Numbered from the stretch's first letter, positions 12,491 to 24,699 are shown. The stretch: 64,000 nt of DNA from Rhyacichthys aspro (GCA_036850595.1 CM072165.1:12484609-12548608); one strand, 5' to 3'. Numbers and translations: made by a program. The notes: generated from the letters alone by a model not told the origin.

Positions 12491-12787
12491 GATTATGCTA
12501 TTTGACACCTATTCTTGTCAACTTTCATCCACTTTTTTCTCGCTGAAAGGAGAAACAACTCAAGCATGTCATCGCGATGACTGACAGGTATCAGGTGATT
12601 GGACAAATTATAATCTCCTCCCACACACCTCTACCTACCGACCCACCCCAAGCTATTCCGTTCACAAAAACAGGGGCTGGTGGCAGTTCTGGACAGCCAC
12701 TTTTCATTTTCTCCTTCATCATGGGCCCCTAGGCATCGGGGCCCCAGTGCAGTTGCACCGGTTGCACCGTCGATATTTACGCCACAG
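12296..12787 (-). mobile_element. 5' part of a hAT element containing the broken exon
   Basis: Upstream of the broken exon (on the minus strand) lies a compact, moderately GC region with the phrase ctgattggac reversed at about 12594-12604 (a CCAAT-like box) and a GC-rich part at 12720-12775. Its outer edge reads CTGTGGCGTAAATATCG on the minus strand, near the CAGnGGCGT starts of fish hAT elements. I did not find the opposite end or a target-site duplication, so the boundaries are tentative. Confidence 0.35.
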
Positions 12788-12789
12788 CG

Positions 12790-15700
12790 ACATACCACAA
12801 AAGAATACTATCAATAGTGTTTTGATAGCATTTGAGACAAGTAGTGATTTGTGTGTATTTAGTGTGTAATATCTTGATCAATTTGACAATTTGTAGCTTA
12901 AATTTTGACTATTATTTGTCACAAATTTAGGATAGTCATAGTGAATCTTGCTTCAAACACAGTAAATTATAGAAGTATAGATATGTAAGTGTAAATAAAA
13001 CTATGCTAACAACTTGCCTTAAGCTCTTTTGCAACATAGAAGCTTAGATGACCTCTTTTCCCAAACTCTGCTGCTCTTTTGAACACTACTTTTGACCAGA
13101 GCTGAATCATTGCCTACATTGCACTTGGCATTTTTGATCGCGCAGTGCGTCAGGCAACAAGATGCAAACTGTTCCCATTTTCAAGTTGTACTGTGTGAAA
13201 TGTAGCAATCTTCCACAACAGCAAAAATCATACAGTGTGACAAGGTCTTAACTGATTCAACTGATCCGAACAGACTGTATGTAATATAACTTTGTTTGAG
13301 GTGCTTACATAACAGGAAGTTGGACACATAGCCAGTAATAATTTCTCTTTTTTTCTATCAGAGAATAGACACAAGCATAAGATTTACACTCCTCATTCCA
13401 GTTTTAATCTTTTCCTTGGTTTTGTCACATGCCACAGACTTTTTTGTTTTTTTTTTCATCTACACTCCAATGCATTACTCCTATTAAACCGTGCCTGTTA
13501 GTGCTGCTGCTCTCCTGTTTCACCACAACCAGAGACAAGGTATTCAGTCACAGAGCCGGTCAGACTCTGATGAGGACGATCCCACTCTGAAAACAAGGTG
13601 TTGTCTTTGTCTAACAGGCCCTCCTCCGCTGTAGCGCTGCTCGCTGACAGTCTGCCTGGGATAATTGCTGTCTGAAACGGCCCGGCTCAGCAGAACGCAG
13701 GCCGTCATAACGAGGAGGAGCCGTGTGTTTGTGCATAGGCATGTCTGTGCGGCTGCCAGGTAAGCATAAGCTGCATAAGCACCGAGGCAGGGACACGAGC
13801 GGCGTGCTCCGGAGCTAATCAAAGGACTCACGCAGAGTTGGCTAATGCTAACGAGTGATTAAGCACCACACAGTTCACATAGAGATGTCATAGCTGCCCG
13901 AGTCAGTTAAAAGTGATTCATCTTAGCTTCAATTTCACTTCAAGTGGATCTTTGAACGTTAGCACTAAGAAAACAGCTTATGTTAACACTAGTAACTGTC
14001 AAAGCAGAAAAAAAAAAAAAACAAAAACAAAAACTATGGCCATATAAAAGCAAAACTTCTGAAAAAATCCTTGAAAGCTTTTGTCAGTGGCACGTTTTTT
14101 CCTTAACGGTGCATGTGCATGGCTATAACATGCTGTATAATTGCCAATTATACGGTAACTACTATTTCTGTGTCATTACCAATCTGGATTATAATGTACC
14201 AAACAACAGCTAAACAACAACATGTCCCTGCAGGGCTCTAGAATGATTAGAGTAGAATTTAGTCACTTAATGTACTGAAGTATAGTCTAGCCGCCATGAT
14301 GCAACACATAAACCTCTACCAAACATCACTTTATTGCTGTAAACCTAAATACAAACTTGTTATTTCTTAAAGTAACCACAGCAAATGTAACCTTGGTGCT
14401 TGACACGGCATGTTACGTCCAAAAAAAGCTCATAGGTGCAATTAAATATAATAATTTGGTGTCATTTACTAAACCGGTAAAATGGTTTTTAAATAAGTTG
14501 CATGATAGCCATTTTGTGTTTGCTTCTAAATGATGGTCCAAGCTCACTTATTCTCAAACACTTCCTGAAGTCTCTGAAATTGAAATAGCCAATAATTTAA
14601 TCAAGTGTAGAACTTTTCTTTTTCACTTGTTTAATGGTTAAGATCCTCGCCTTAAAAACAAGTTGAGCTGGCCCGTGTAGAAAAGTAAGACACAGATAAA
14701 AAATATAACCCTTGCATCTCACCTTCTCCCCGTCCTACTTCCTCAAACCTACCTCCATCTCATCCCTTCTCCATCCGTCTCCACTGTCCTATCCAGTCTT
14801 CTCATCGCTGCCTTTCCATTAGTCTAAAGCTCCATACAGGCTGGGCTAATAGGGGCCTGATTAATGGCCGAGACTGGAGCCATTAGCTCGTCGAATCCCT
14901 CCGGAGAAAGTTGAGGGATGGAGCACGGTAAGGGGAACAGGAAGTTGACAGGCAGAAGGAGGGCACACTTCCAGCGGGCACCGAGCCAAGATGAAACAAG
15001 TAGACGGCGTAAAGATGATGGAGACTTTAACACTGTTGCTTAAAAGTCACCACGGCTTAATCGATCCCGTATCGAATGAAATCTAACACAAACTGGAGAC
15101 GAAGCCTTCAGGTTCTGGAGCATTAACTGCCGAATACAGCTCCGGCAAAATGGTTTAGAAAATGTTAAAAGAAAGCAAGGTTCAAACCAGTCTAAATCAA
15201 ATCCATTGCTAAAAGTTAAGGGTATTTCAGGATTCGTGGGGATCGACACAGATTGGCTGCGATGTGTGCCCTTGGGCTAACAGATGCTGGTGCAGATGCT
15301 CTCATCAGATCAAGAAGTGCTTTTAATACAGCCCCTTTTATTCGTTTTATGAGAGGGGTTAATGAGCGCAGTAGAAAAGTTCATGCCTCTAAACTGTTCT
15401 CCGCCTGGGGCACCCCGAGCTGCCCTGCTGCGATACACCACTGTTACAGACTGCTCACACCGTCTATTAGCGCGATGTAAGGCAAACGAGAGGCGGACTA
15501 AGAAGTACAAAGAGAATACCGAGCCGTGCGGTTGAACTTTTCATTAAAGATTCTCATCAAAACAAGTAAGTTCAGGAGCAGATCAAATGTCCAAATGTTG
15601 TCATTGGATAGAAGAGGCAACTGAGAACCATTAAAGCTTATAGGACAGTAAACAAGGACATTGAGGTCTACATGTAGCACAAGCTGGGTGCTGTTCTCAA

Positions 15701-16500
15701 GAAGTAAGAAAACTGAGCTAGGTAAACCTGTTTAAACCAGCTAAAACACAAGACAATGTAACATCATCTGATTTGTCTAAAGGAAGCCTGCAGGAATATA
15801 GCAGTCAAGACGTCAATATACAACACCCAAAAGTTTGTTCATAGATAGTCCAACAGTTGTAAATGGATGGTATCATGTAAATATATTTCAAATTTGAACA
15901 TTCAGTGCATATCGACACCTCTCCAGATATTTTTTTCTGATTTCAAGAGTGAGACAAACTGGGGCTATCTTTATTCTTACCGAACGGAAAAACTAAGAGG
16001 ATTTAAAAATGTAAACACAAGACACAACACATGCATCTTAACCACTGTGACCGCCCTTTATAATAAACAGAATATATGTATAGAATTCCTGCTATAAATG
16101 ATGAATACCAACCGAAAACTGTGAACAGTTCACGCTACATCTATGGTAGCCCTGCAGGGACATGATTATTTCTTTAAATAAACCCAGTGGAAATAGGTGT
16201 AAATAAGATTTGACTTTAAAAATCTAAAACATAATCAGTTTAGTAGTGTCCGTGCACAAACTTGAACGTGCTTTTCCTCTATTAGTGCTCATTTTGTTAT
16301 TTTTCACGACAAAATTGGGTTCTTTGTTGTTTTTAAATGTCTTTCTGTCACCTTGAACAACTCCAAAACATGATATTTTACGCTATTTAAAACATAGTAT
16401 TGACAAATGCGTTCCTACAACCTTTTACACAATTCCCTTTTAAATTCAGTGAAAATTGCCTTCCTTCATAACATATACATTCCCTTTTAATAACCCAATA
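12790..16500. other. Non-coding, no gene seen
   Basis: AT-rich at 12790-13060, then alternating GC-balanced and AT-rich stretches. The segments around 13540-13830, 14820-15060 and 15240-15480 are repeat-poor and could be regulatory. Overlapping frames there on both strands have no recognisable domains. Confidence 0.4.
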
Positions 16501-16539
16501 AATAAGAAAAATAACGCCTATTGATGCTGGACAGTTCAA

Positions 16540-16930
16540 GATTTGTACAGTCCGTTAGCATCCCTGGCATTTTTACACCGTCTTTATCTCACATCTCATA
16601 CATTCCACTCTACCCCGCAGTTTACAGCACCCTGCACTGCCTTTCTTCCAGCTATAAAATAAACTTTACTGCTTTTTATTCCGCGACTGATCATAAGAAG
16701 CTGGGCGGACTGATACGCTCATCCCTTCTGATCCGCCGTAATCAGTCTCGGTTCGAAACTGTGTCGTTCTCCAATGTCAGAAAGGGCGCTGACATTGATC
16801 GAGGGGGTGTTGCCGTGTAAACTTACATCGCATTACCCCGGCTCATACATGAAATACAACTATTGACGAAAATATTATATGGAATGCCCTTTCTGACAGC
16901 GCTGCACAGGGTGAGAAATGAATGCGAAGG
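16540..16930. promoter_or_regulatory. Candidate conserved non-coding element with nested palindromes
   Basis: A repeat-poor, GC-balanced segment. CAATGTCAG (16772-16780) and CTGACATTG (16789-16797) form a perfect 9-bp stem with an 8-base loop. TGTCAGAAAGGGC (16775-16787) also occurs as its exact reverse complement at 16886-16898. Homeodomain-like A/T cores are scattered through it. The regulatory or structured-RNA meaning is inference. Confidence 0.35.
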
Positions 16931-18190
16931 ACGCCGGACCGATCCGCTTCACCGCTGTCCTTCGTTCCTGGAAGTCGAGGGCCGACGGGAGCGCCGCTTT
17001 TTTTGTATTCTGTGGCTCCCTCTGTTTGTTTTGTCATAATTCATGCTTTGGAAGAGATTACGGCACACCTGTGAACTAATCACGAAGGCTAGGCGACAGA
17101 AAGCGAAGCAGACAGCGACGTACGGATGATGGAGGGACGGAAGCATGAAGCTGCATGGATATAAAAGACAATGAAGAATAGAAAGGATATAAAATGATAT
17201 ATAATGCACTTTATAACCGCTGGCACAGGCAGGAACTGAGCCGTTAACACTTTATCTGTGGCCCACTGGTGTAATACTGTTTGCAAGAATGGATGGGAGC
17301 TGGGAGTGGGACAATCCATCAATTTATTCTACTCATTTACGCCAGATCTGTGTAAATCACCAAAACAAAAGAAAAAGGCACTCAGAAAATATGCACAGCA
17401 CAGGTGGCCATTTCCACCATTATATGACTTGGAAAGCATTTACAGTAGTAAAAATAGAAGAAGTGGAGGACTCCCAGCGGAGGCATGAGAATATTTTAGA
17501 TGTAAGTGGAGTAAAATGAGAAAAACAAAGCTCCAATGGTCGGAAAGGGAGAGCACTGAACAAGAAGTACAGTGAGTATTGTTAAAGCAACATTATGTAA
17601 CTTGGGAGGAGAGAAACAACAAAAATAATCGGATAAAAACTGGACCTGAATTAAACACAGACCTTATGTAATGCATTTAAAAGAATGAATTGACAATTAA
17701 AAGATTATGTAAATTGATGAAATCACATGTGAATTAAAAATTAGTGTGATATAAGTGTGTAATTTGGTGAACAACAAAAAAACAGACAAAAAACATAAAT
17801 TCGAAAACTTTCATTAGGTTCATTTTCATCAAATTATATGCACTTTTATACTATTTCCTGTTTAACACACATGCATCTTATAATTATCCATAACTGTCAG
17901 TTCATGAAGTGTGTTTTAAATCAAATGCAGTTTTACCAGATCCATTAATTCGATTTTTTACATTATTTACTTTAAACTTTGCCAGCAATACAAGACAAAA
18001 AAAAACAAAACTTTGCATTCAAGACCTGTTCACACTTGACTTTAGGATTTGGAGAACAAAATCAAAATGTACTGTCAGCTTCCAAACATTTGCTTATTGT
18101 AAAATTGGCTCCTTGAAAAAAACAGTCTTGTTTATTTGCAATAGTAAATGATAATACAACCCACTCAAACAGTGTGCATTGCAATAGATT
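16930..18190. other. Non-coding, becoming AT-rich
   Basis: GC-balanced to about 17500, then AT-rich with poly-A tracts up to the hAT element. No gene recognised. Confidence 0.4.
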
Positions 18191-18194
18191 AGAG

Positions 18195-18658
18195 CACACA
18201 TGTCAAACTCAAGGCCCGGGGACCAAATGCGGCCCTTTGCACTGTTTTATGTGGCCCTTCAATACATTTAGTAGTTTACATTTTTGGCACTAGGCTAAAT
18301 TCAAACAGGTTTCAGATAGATTTGAACAGGTTTTAGATGGTTTTGATTTTTGCTACAAAGATTAAACTACCACTGCCTATTACAACCTGTTTAAATCCAA
18401 CTAAATCCTGTCCAAATATGACTAAATCCTGTTCAAATCTGTCTAAATCCTGTTCAAATCCACCAAAATCCTATTCAAATCCAACTAAAATCAGTTCAAA
18501 TCCAACTAAAATCTGTCCAAATCTGACTAAAATCTGTTCAAATCCAATTAAAACCTGTTCAGGATACAATCTCTCAAAATTTAATCTCCATCTTTGGCCC
18601 CTGGAAGGATTATTATTGACTATTGCGGCCCCTCACCACTTTGAGTTTGACACCTCTG
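18195..18658. mobile_element. hAT-type MITE with perfect 8-bp target duplication and internal minisatellite
   Basis: The element starts cacacatgtcaaactcaagg and ends ccactttgagtttgacacc plus tctg, so its ends are inverted repeats around TGTCAAACTCAA. It is bounded on both sides by the same 8 bases, gattagag (18187-18194 and 18659-18666), the target duplication length of hAT transposition. Inside each end are GGCCC-rich phrases; between them lies a degenerate 21-bp minisatellite (about 18370-18560). There is no transposase, so it was mobilised in trans. The open frame across the minisatellite exists only because 21 is a multiple of 3. Confidence 0.85.
18370..18560. repeat. 21-bp minisatellite inside the hAT element
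   Basis: Repeats of aaaacctgttcaaatcc followed by four variable bases (typically aact), with substitutions in most units. It is the same unit as in the larger arrays downstream. Confidence 0.85.
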
Positions 18659-19394
18659 GATTAGAGCATTACAAACTTATAAAAAAAAAACGTGAGAAAT
18701 ACGAAAAAAATCACAAGCATTCTAACCATCTCTGTTATGTTGAACTTTGTGTATACTCAAACATGTATACTGTATAGTAATAAAAACCTTTTAAAAAAAA
18801 TATGAATAGCCCAAACCACGTGGACTGGCTTTCAGAAGCAGTAGAAATGAACAATTTGAAAAGAAAATGTTGTTCATGCTGTAAACTGACGCTTTTCTCT
18901 TTTCCCTTCATGTGACTCACTGTGATCCGACTTCCAGCTGACTGTATTAGCACCGAACAATTCAAGATTAATTGGTGCGCCTTTGTCAAATACCAGCAGA
19001 TGAACTGTGTTTCTGACATTTCTGCCGGGTGCCAGCTTGGCTTGTTGCTCACACTGACCTTTTCGCGTTTGCAACTTTTACGCTCGGAGCCGGTTCATCT
19101 TTCAACAGGTTCATTATCATCTTCGGCTCAAACGAGTGCCAGAGGAGCTCCTGCGCGGGGCGGGAGGGCAGGAACCAACTTCAAAATGTCCCCGTGATTA
19201 ATGTCATAATGAAGAAAAGCCAGCGGGGAAGTGATCAATCACCGCACGATGTGACAGACTTAAGCACAGGTTTAAAGACTGCACAAGCACTTCATTGTAA
19301 TCCAAATGACTAGATCTATGAATGTAAATCTATATTAGTATTATCATAGGCATCTCTATTGTGCTACTACTGCCTATTCATCATCTTTTCCTAT

Positions 19395-20360
19395 GACATC
19401 AACTGACTGACTGTGAAATAAACTTCAACTATGTTTTATGTGGATCTCCTGTACATTCAGTAGGTTTATTTTTGGCAATATGTTTAATAGGTTAAGACAG
19501 TTTTTGCTACAAAGATTAATAAAATATGTTCAAATCCTTCAAAAACCTGTTTGAATCCAGCTAAAACCTGTTCAAATCCTTCAAAAAACTGTTCAAATCC
19601 AGCTAAAACCTGTTTAAATTAAACTAATGCCTGTTAAAATCCACTAAAACCTGCTCAAATCTGGCTAAAACCTGTTTAAGTCCAACTGAAACTTGTCAAA
19701 ATTAAACTAAAACCTCTTTAAATCCAACTAAAACCTGTTCAAATTCTTCAAAAACCTGTTTGAATCCAGCTAAAACCTGTTTAAATTAAACTAATGCCTG
19801 TTAAAATCCACTAAAACCTGTTCAAATCTGGCTAAAACCTGCTTAAGTCCAACTGAAACTTGTCAAAATTAAACTAAAACCTCTTTAAATCCAACTAAAA
19901 CCTGTTCAAATCCTTCTAAAACCTGTTCGATTCCAGCTAAAACCTGTTTAAATCCAACAAAAACCGGTTCAAATACATCTAAAACCTGTTCAAATCCTTC
20001 AAAAGCATGTTCGAATCAGCTAAAACCTTTTTAAATTAAACTAATGCCTGTTAAAATCCACTAAAACCTGTTAAAATCTGGCTATAACCTGTTTAAATCC
20101 AACTAAAACCTGTTTGAATACAACTAAAACCTGTTCAAATCTGACAAAAAATGGTTCAAATCCATCTAAAACCTGTTCAAATCCAACTAAAACCAGATTC
20201 CATAAAAGCAGGAAAAAAAATGTTAAAGATAACTTTTCGAAGACTCAAATGAAGATGAAAATGAACGAAATAAAAGCTCTCCAAGTGTTACAGTCTTCTG
20301 CCTCTGAAAAGATTCTTATCAACCGCCACAGCCCCTCACCACTTTGAGTCTGACACCTTG
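19395..20360. mobile_element. Second copy of the hAT/minisatellite family, decayed left end
   Basis: The right end ccactttgagtctgacacc (about 20340-20358) matches the right end of the 18195-18658 element. The left part shares 'tttttgctacaaagattaa' (near 19501-19520) and 'gttttatgtgg' with it, but the terminal repeat is eroded and I see no target duplication. The interior (about 19525-20195) is a much longer 21-bp minisatellite, followed by a unique tail at 20190-20247. Confidence 0.65.
19525..20195. repeat. Large 21-bp minisatellite with higher-order period
   Basis: About 30 units of the aaaacctgttcaaatcc-type monomer. A distinctive phrase, taaaacctgtttaaattaaa then ctaatgcc, recurs at 19604, 19771 and (slightly changed) 20021. 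These spacings of 167 and 250 bases correspond to about 8 and 12 monomers, so multi-monomer blocks have been duplicated as units. Confidence 0.85.
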
Positions 20361-21223
20361 AATTGGCATTAATTTGATTATGCAGGAGAAGTTTATTTAC
20401 ATTCAATACGCGAGCCAGAAACAGAAGACTAAACACATCGTGGTAGGATGGAGAGATGTTTATAAAGGCTTGTACTGCGAATGTAAGAGATAGATGGATA
20501 GATGGGTATCTAGCCTTGAGACGAAGCCTGGGGTCGAGTTATCTGTGCGAGCGTGTCTATGATCGGTTAGGGCAGACTAGGGGCTAGATCTATCAGAGAT
20601 TAGTGAAAAGTAAAGTGCGTTGTGTAAGGAATAGCTTGGGAGTCGGCTGTTGGTAAGAGAATGGCATTGAGGAAGTCCACACAGGGAAAAACCAACATAT
20701 CTACATGTCAACTGAAATCTAGGCCACAATGAAGTTAGAATATAACAGATACTTCCCCTTACTATCTAAATCCCTTTATATATTGAAGACTAGATAACTC
20801 CAATTTGCCCAAAATGAATAAAGACAAGATTGAATTTCAGTCTGTCTGTGTATGTCTCTAAATGTTGATAAAATGGTGATTGTTACTGGGATATTCTCCA
20901 GTCTCAAGTAGTAGAAAATGGATCAATAACACCGTATCATAGTGAATATCACAACATAGGATCAAGATGTTGTACACCTTCACTTTCAGAACATTTCTTA
21001 ATCTGTACCGCTCTAAATTTCTAATTGAACACCTCGGGTCGAGTGGAATTATGGAGAACAGAGTTGACCCTTGTTTGTACAAACCTGGATGCTTCCTGTG
21101 GAACCAGCTTAAGCAGATCCAGTTTTCTACAGCTGTACGTCACCATGGGAACGCACTTATCGACGTAAAGCTCATGTAAACAACAGCTGATAATATAAGC
21201 CTTTAACAGTAACTTTTTTTTTT
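20360..21223. other. Non-coding spacer between arrays
   Basis: Unique sequence with no recognised gene. It includes a short gatagatggatagat tract near 20491 and a poly-T at about 21214-21227 just before the duplicated flank. Confidence 0.4.
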
Positions 21224-21282
21224 TTTTAACCAGTGTGTTACTAAGAGGATAGCGTCAACGTTTACGGAACAGGGAAACGATC
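21224..21282 (+). repeat. 59-bp flanking direct repeat, left copy
   Basis: Starts ttttaaccagtgtgtta and ends acgatc. It matches 22032-22090 except for three substitutions. It is not part of the minisatellite family. Confidence 0.85.
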
Positions 21283-21290
21283 GTTGGTCG

Positions 21291-22030
21291 TTAAAATCCA
21301 CTAAAACCTGTTCAAATCTGGCTAAAACCTGTTTAAGTCCAACTGAAACTTGTCAAAATTAAACTAAAACCTCTTTAAATCCAACTAAAACCTGTTCAAA
21401 TCCTTCAAAAACCTGTTTGAATCTAGCTAAAACCTGTTTAAATTAAACTAATGCGTGTTAAAATCCACCAAAATCTGTTCAAATCTGGCTATAACCTGTT
21501 TAAATCCAACTGAAACCTGTTCAAATTAAACTAAAACCTCTTTAAATCCAACTAAAACCTGTTCAAATCCGACAAAAACCGGTTCAAATCCATCTAAAAT
21601 CTGTTCAAATCCAAATAAAACCTGTTTAAATCAAACTAAAATCTGCTCAAATCCAACTAAAATCTGTTCAAATCCAACTAAAATCTGTTCAAATCCAATT
21701 AAAATCTGTTCAAATCCAACTAAAATCTGTTCAAATCCAATTAAAATCTGTTCAAATCCATCTAAAACCTGTTCAAATCCTTCAAAAGCATGTTCGAATC
21801 AGCTAAAACCTTTTTAAATTAAACTAATGCCTGTTAAAATCCACTAAAACCTGTTAAAATCTGGCTATAACCTGTTTAAATCCAACTAAAACCTGTTTGA
21901 ATACAACTAAAACCTGTTCAAATCTGACAAAAAACGGTTCAAATCCATTTAAAACCTGTTCAAATCCAACTAAAACCAGATTCCATAAAAGTAGGAAAAA
22001 TAATGTTAAAGATAACTTTTCGAAGACTCA
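21291..22030. repeat. Minisatellite block pasted between 59-bp direct repeats
   Basis: This block repeats the interior of the 19395-20360 element: its monomers, the 'ttaaattaaactaatgc' phrase and the unique tail ending cttttcgaagactca (also at about 20233-20247). It lacks both hAT ends. It is instead bounded by direct copies of unique host sequence at 21224-21282 and 22032-22090 (59 bases each, three differences). The block has extra 21-bp units around 21590-21760 compared with its apparent source. Confidence 0.8.
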
Positions 22031-22031
22031 C

Positions 22032-22090
22032 TTTTAACCAGTGTGTTACTAAGAGGATGGCGTCAACGTTTACTGAACAGGGCAACGATC
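22032..22090 (+). repeat. 59-bp flanking direct repeat, right copy
   Basis: Partner of 21224-21282, in the same orientation, immediately after the pasted block. Confidence 0.85.
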
Positions 22091-23830
22091 TGTAAAAAGT
22101 ACAGTATATAGCATGTTGTTTATAATGCCATTTATATCTAAGCTTTGCAATTAATTGAGGCTAGAAAACAACATCGATGACCTTTTTTTACCGTCGTATG
22201 GACTTGTTTCTGAATCTCGATTGCCTCCCCAATCTAACAAAAGTGTTTATTTTCCTCTGGTCTGGTCCATTTATAAGAAACAATGAAAAAAGAACTTTTG
22301 CAGAAGACTAATTGAACCTTTAAGACTATTTCGAACCATTTATTTTTGGGGTGAACACACTGCTCAGTTCACAAATAGGTTTGGGAGCCACAGCCGGCAC
22401 AGAGCCCGGTTGGTATTTGTCACATTCGATGACTTTCAATGCACTTCAAGCATAGATTGTTCCATAAAACAATCTTAAATACCTTGAAATATCACAGTTG
22501 CGGAATGTGGCTCCTTGTAGTTAGCGTTATCCGCCAGATTCCCAAGGTCTAAATTACACTCGGCAACAGATTCTTCCGTCATGCCGCATTTACCTTCAAT
22601 TCAAGCTACATTTGGCTAAACATTTCAGCATCTCCAACCAAAGCAATGACCCCGCTCAACGCTAGACAAAGGTGCGAGGTGTAACAATCACGCGGCGTAC
22701 AGCTCGCATAATGGCAGCGATTCCACGTAATGGCTTCGCAATTATCTCCGAGGGTCATAGATTGCTGCAAAGAACGCATTAAAGAGAATGGCATTAGAAG
22801 AGGCTGTAGCTCGCGGTTAGCCACGGGAGAGAGACTAGCTTCAAACAAATTCATTATTTAGTTTCGAATGGTGGCGGAGGGGGACGCAGTGGGGGAGAGG
22901 AATGACTGGAAAGCAAACACAAGTGCTGGAAGGGTGTTCGACGATAGGTAAAGCAATTAGAGGATGCTACCGAGACAGTTTGCATCAATACGGTTGGTGG
23001 GTGTTCATTAGGTTGTGGACATGTTCGCAGACGTGGAGTGAGGAATACAAGACGGGAGTTTATATGTCACGGGGAAAACATATAACGCATCGAGACACAG
23101 CAGAAGTACAGAAGTCAGATTGGCGGTGAATTTTCAATTATATAGTTGTTCTATATAAGACTCCTAGTCAGTATTAACTTAAGAATGCTGTCAGAACCAT
23201 ACAAATTAATTAAAAGTAATATAGTAAGTAACTGGTTTTGTAATAGTGACATGTATGTGTGTTTTATTGTGCCTGCCGTACGACAACAGATGAAATGTAG
23301 CTACTGTAGCTAATTCTGGCATATTTACTGTGATGCTTTTGGCTCATATGTTGATCAATATGCACTGTCCTAATTAAATAAATAAATAAAAATTAAAAAT
23401 ATATATATATTTATTAACAATTAAGAAGACATAAATGACAAAATACAATACTTAAATCAAATAAATCATATTGCACACATTCTAATATGGCGGCTCCTTT
23501 AACAATTTAACCAAACATTCATTTATTATCCTTCCCAATTTTTTTTTTTTTAATCTGGATGCTTTTGATAGTAACTTTTTTCTTTCTCAGAATCTAACAT
23601 ATATTTTTCTATTTTATTATAATACTTAGAAACCCACACATGGTCAACGAATCTGTATTTTCTATCTAACTAATGTATATTTCTTGATATTCTTAGAAGA
23701 TATTGAAGAGGGTCTAGTTTTGGCAAAGACCCCAACTATAATCATATGATTTTTTGTTTGTGTTTTAAAGAGATGGAAATGGAAACACTCCAATGGGCAG
23801 TGTCCATTTTTTTATGCTTTAACAGGATTC
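22090..23830. other. Non-coding
   Basis: Apart from the 22500-22870 island, this is AT-rich sequence with a (TA)n stretch near 23400 and no recognised gene. Confidence 0.4.
22500..22870. promoter_or_regulatory. Candidate conserved non-coding element
   Basis: A GC-balanced, repeat-free island between AT-rich flanks, dense in short motifs (for example gcataatggcagcgattcc, ATTAAAG, CAATTA). No persuasive reading frame. Called only from composition. Confidence 0.35.
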
Positions 23831-23837
23831 ATCTGTG

Positions 23838-23990
23838 ATTCTGGAGCCTATGCCAACTGCTCCAGGCGTGAGAACCAACCTACTCTAACAAGCAACCATT
23901 CGCTCTCACATTTATTTACCAGGGGCAATTTAGAGCCACCAATTCACACAATATTGGCAAGGACGTAGGAAGACGCACTTACACATAATC
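23838..23990. mobile_element. Decayed L2/Maui-like non-LTR retrotransposon fragment
   Basis: Phrases such as 'ctggagcctatgccaactg' and 'ggggcaatttagagccacc' plus 'aattcacac' match, with decay, a 3'-terminal sequence dispersed through fish genomes that I associate with L2/Maui-type LINEs. No protein-coding part remains. The family name is from memory. Confidence 0.5.
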
Positions 23991-24438
23991 AAAATGCACA
24001 GAAACAATAATGGTGCCAGAGTTTAGACTCAAAAACAAACTGTTTTCATCACTTTGTCTTGTGTGGACGACATTGCGAAGCACATTAAAACCTTATTGCC
24101 TGTCTGTTCAAATTGATAACTTCAATCAAAAGGCAGTTTGCTGGTACTGATGTGTTGTTTATTGTCACCTTGTAGCCTGCAGGGCTTTTTTTCTTGGGAA
24201 GATATCGATTTTGAAAATTGCCTGATTACAACTGGACATTAAATTCATCAACCGATGTATGAGGAAAAATTGGGGGCACATTCAGACTTGTCCAAATGAA
24301 GCCAAATTGATAGATGATGGAGAAATTAGGAGCATTTCAGCATTTTTTTTATTTTTTTTTTCGGAAAGTTCATTTACATTTTTTAATTAAATGAAATAGT
24401 CTCACTGAAAATGAGCCAGAACTGTAGCCAGCCACCAA

Positions 24439-24509
24439 CAAAAAAATACTAGTAGATGTATTATATATATATATATATATATCATCATACATCTACTATT
24501 ATTTTTTTG
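24439..24509. repeat. Long inverted repeat enclosing (TA)n
   Basis: The 23-base arms at 24439-24461 and 24487-24509 are reverse complements with a single mismatch. They enclose only an alternating TA tract ending in catc. Each arm contains AGTAGATGTAT or its complement. Such a structure can extrude as a cruciform and may be a foldback element. Confidence 0.8.
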
Positions 24510-24626
24510 ATGTTTATTAATTCTTTAGTCTACTTACTTTTTAATAGTTATTACTATTCTATTTATTTTATTTTTAATATCTTTTTCTTTTCTACTGTTA
24601 CTTGTACAATTTTCTCTTTTTTTCTA

Positions 24627-24682
<56 letters not shown>
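24627..24682. repeat. (TTA)n microsatellite
   Basis: About 18 uninterrupted ATT/TTA units within a pyrimidine- and AT-rich region. Confidence 0.95.
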
Positions 24683-24684
<2 letters not shown>

Positions 24685-24699
24685 TTTAATACTGTTGTC

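Noticed and set aside
16740..16765. GGTTCGAAAC, resembling a tRNA T-loop
   Set aside because: The flanking bases do not form a T-arm stem and no A-box or acceptor stem is present nearby.
18337..18777. 146-codon frame with a repeating SNPTK-like heptapeptide
   Set aside because: It is the 21-bp minisatellite read in frame; 21 is a multiple of 3, so the frame stays open without selection.
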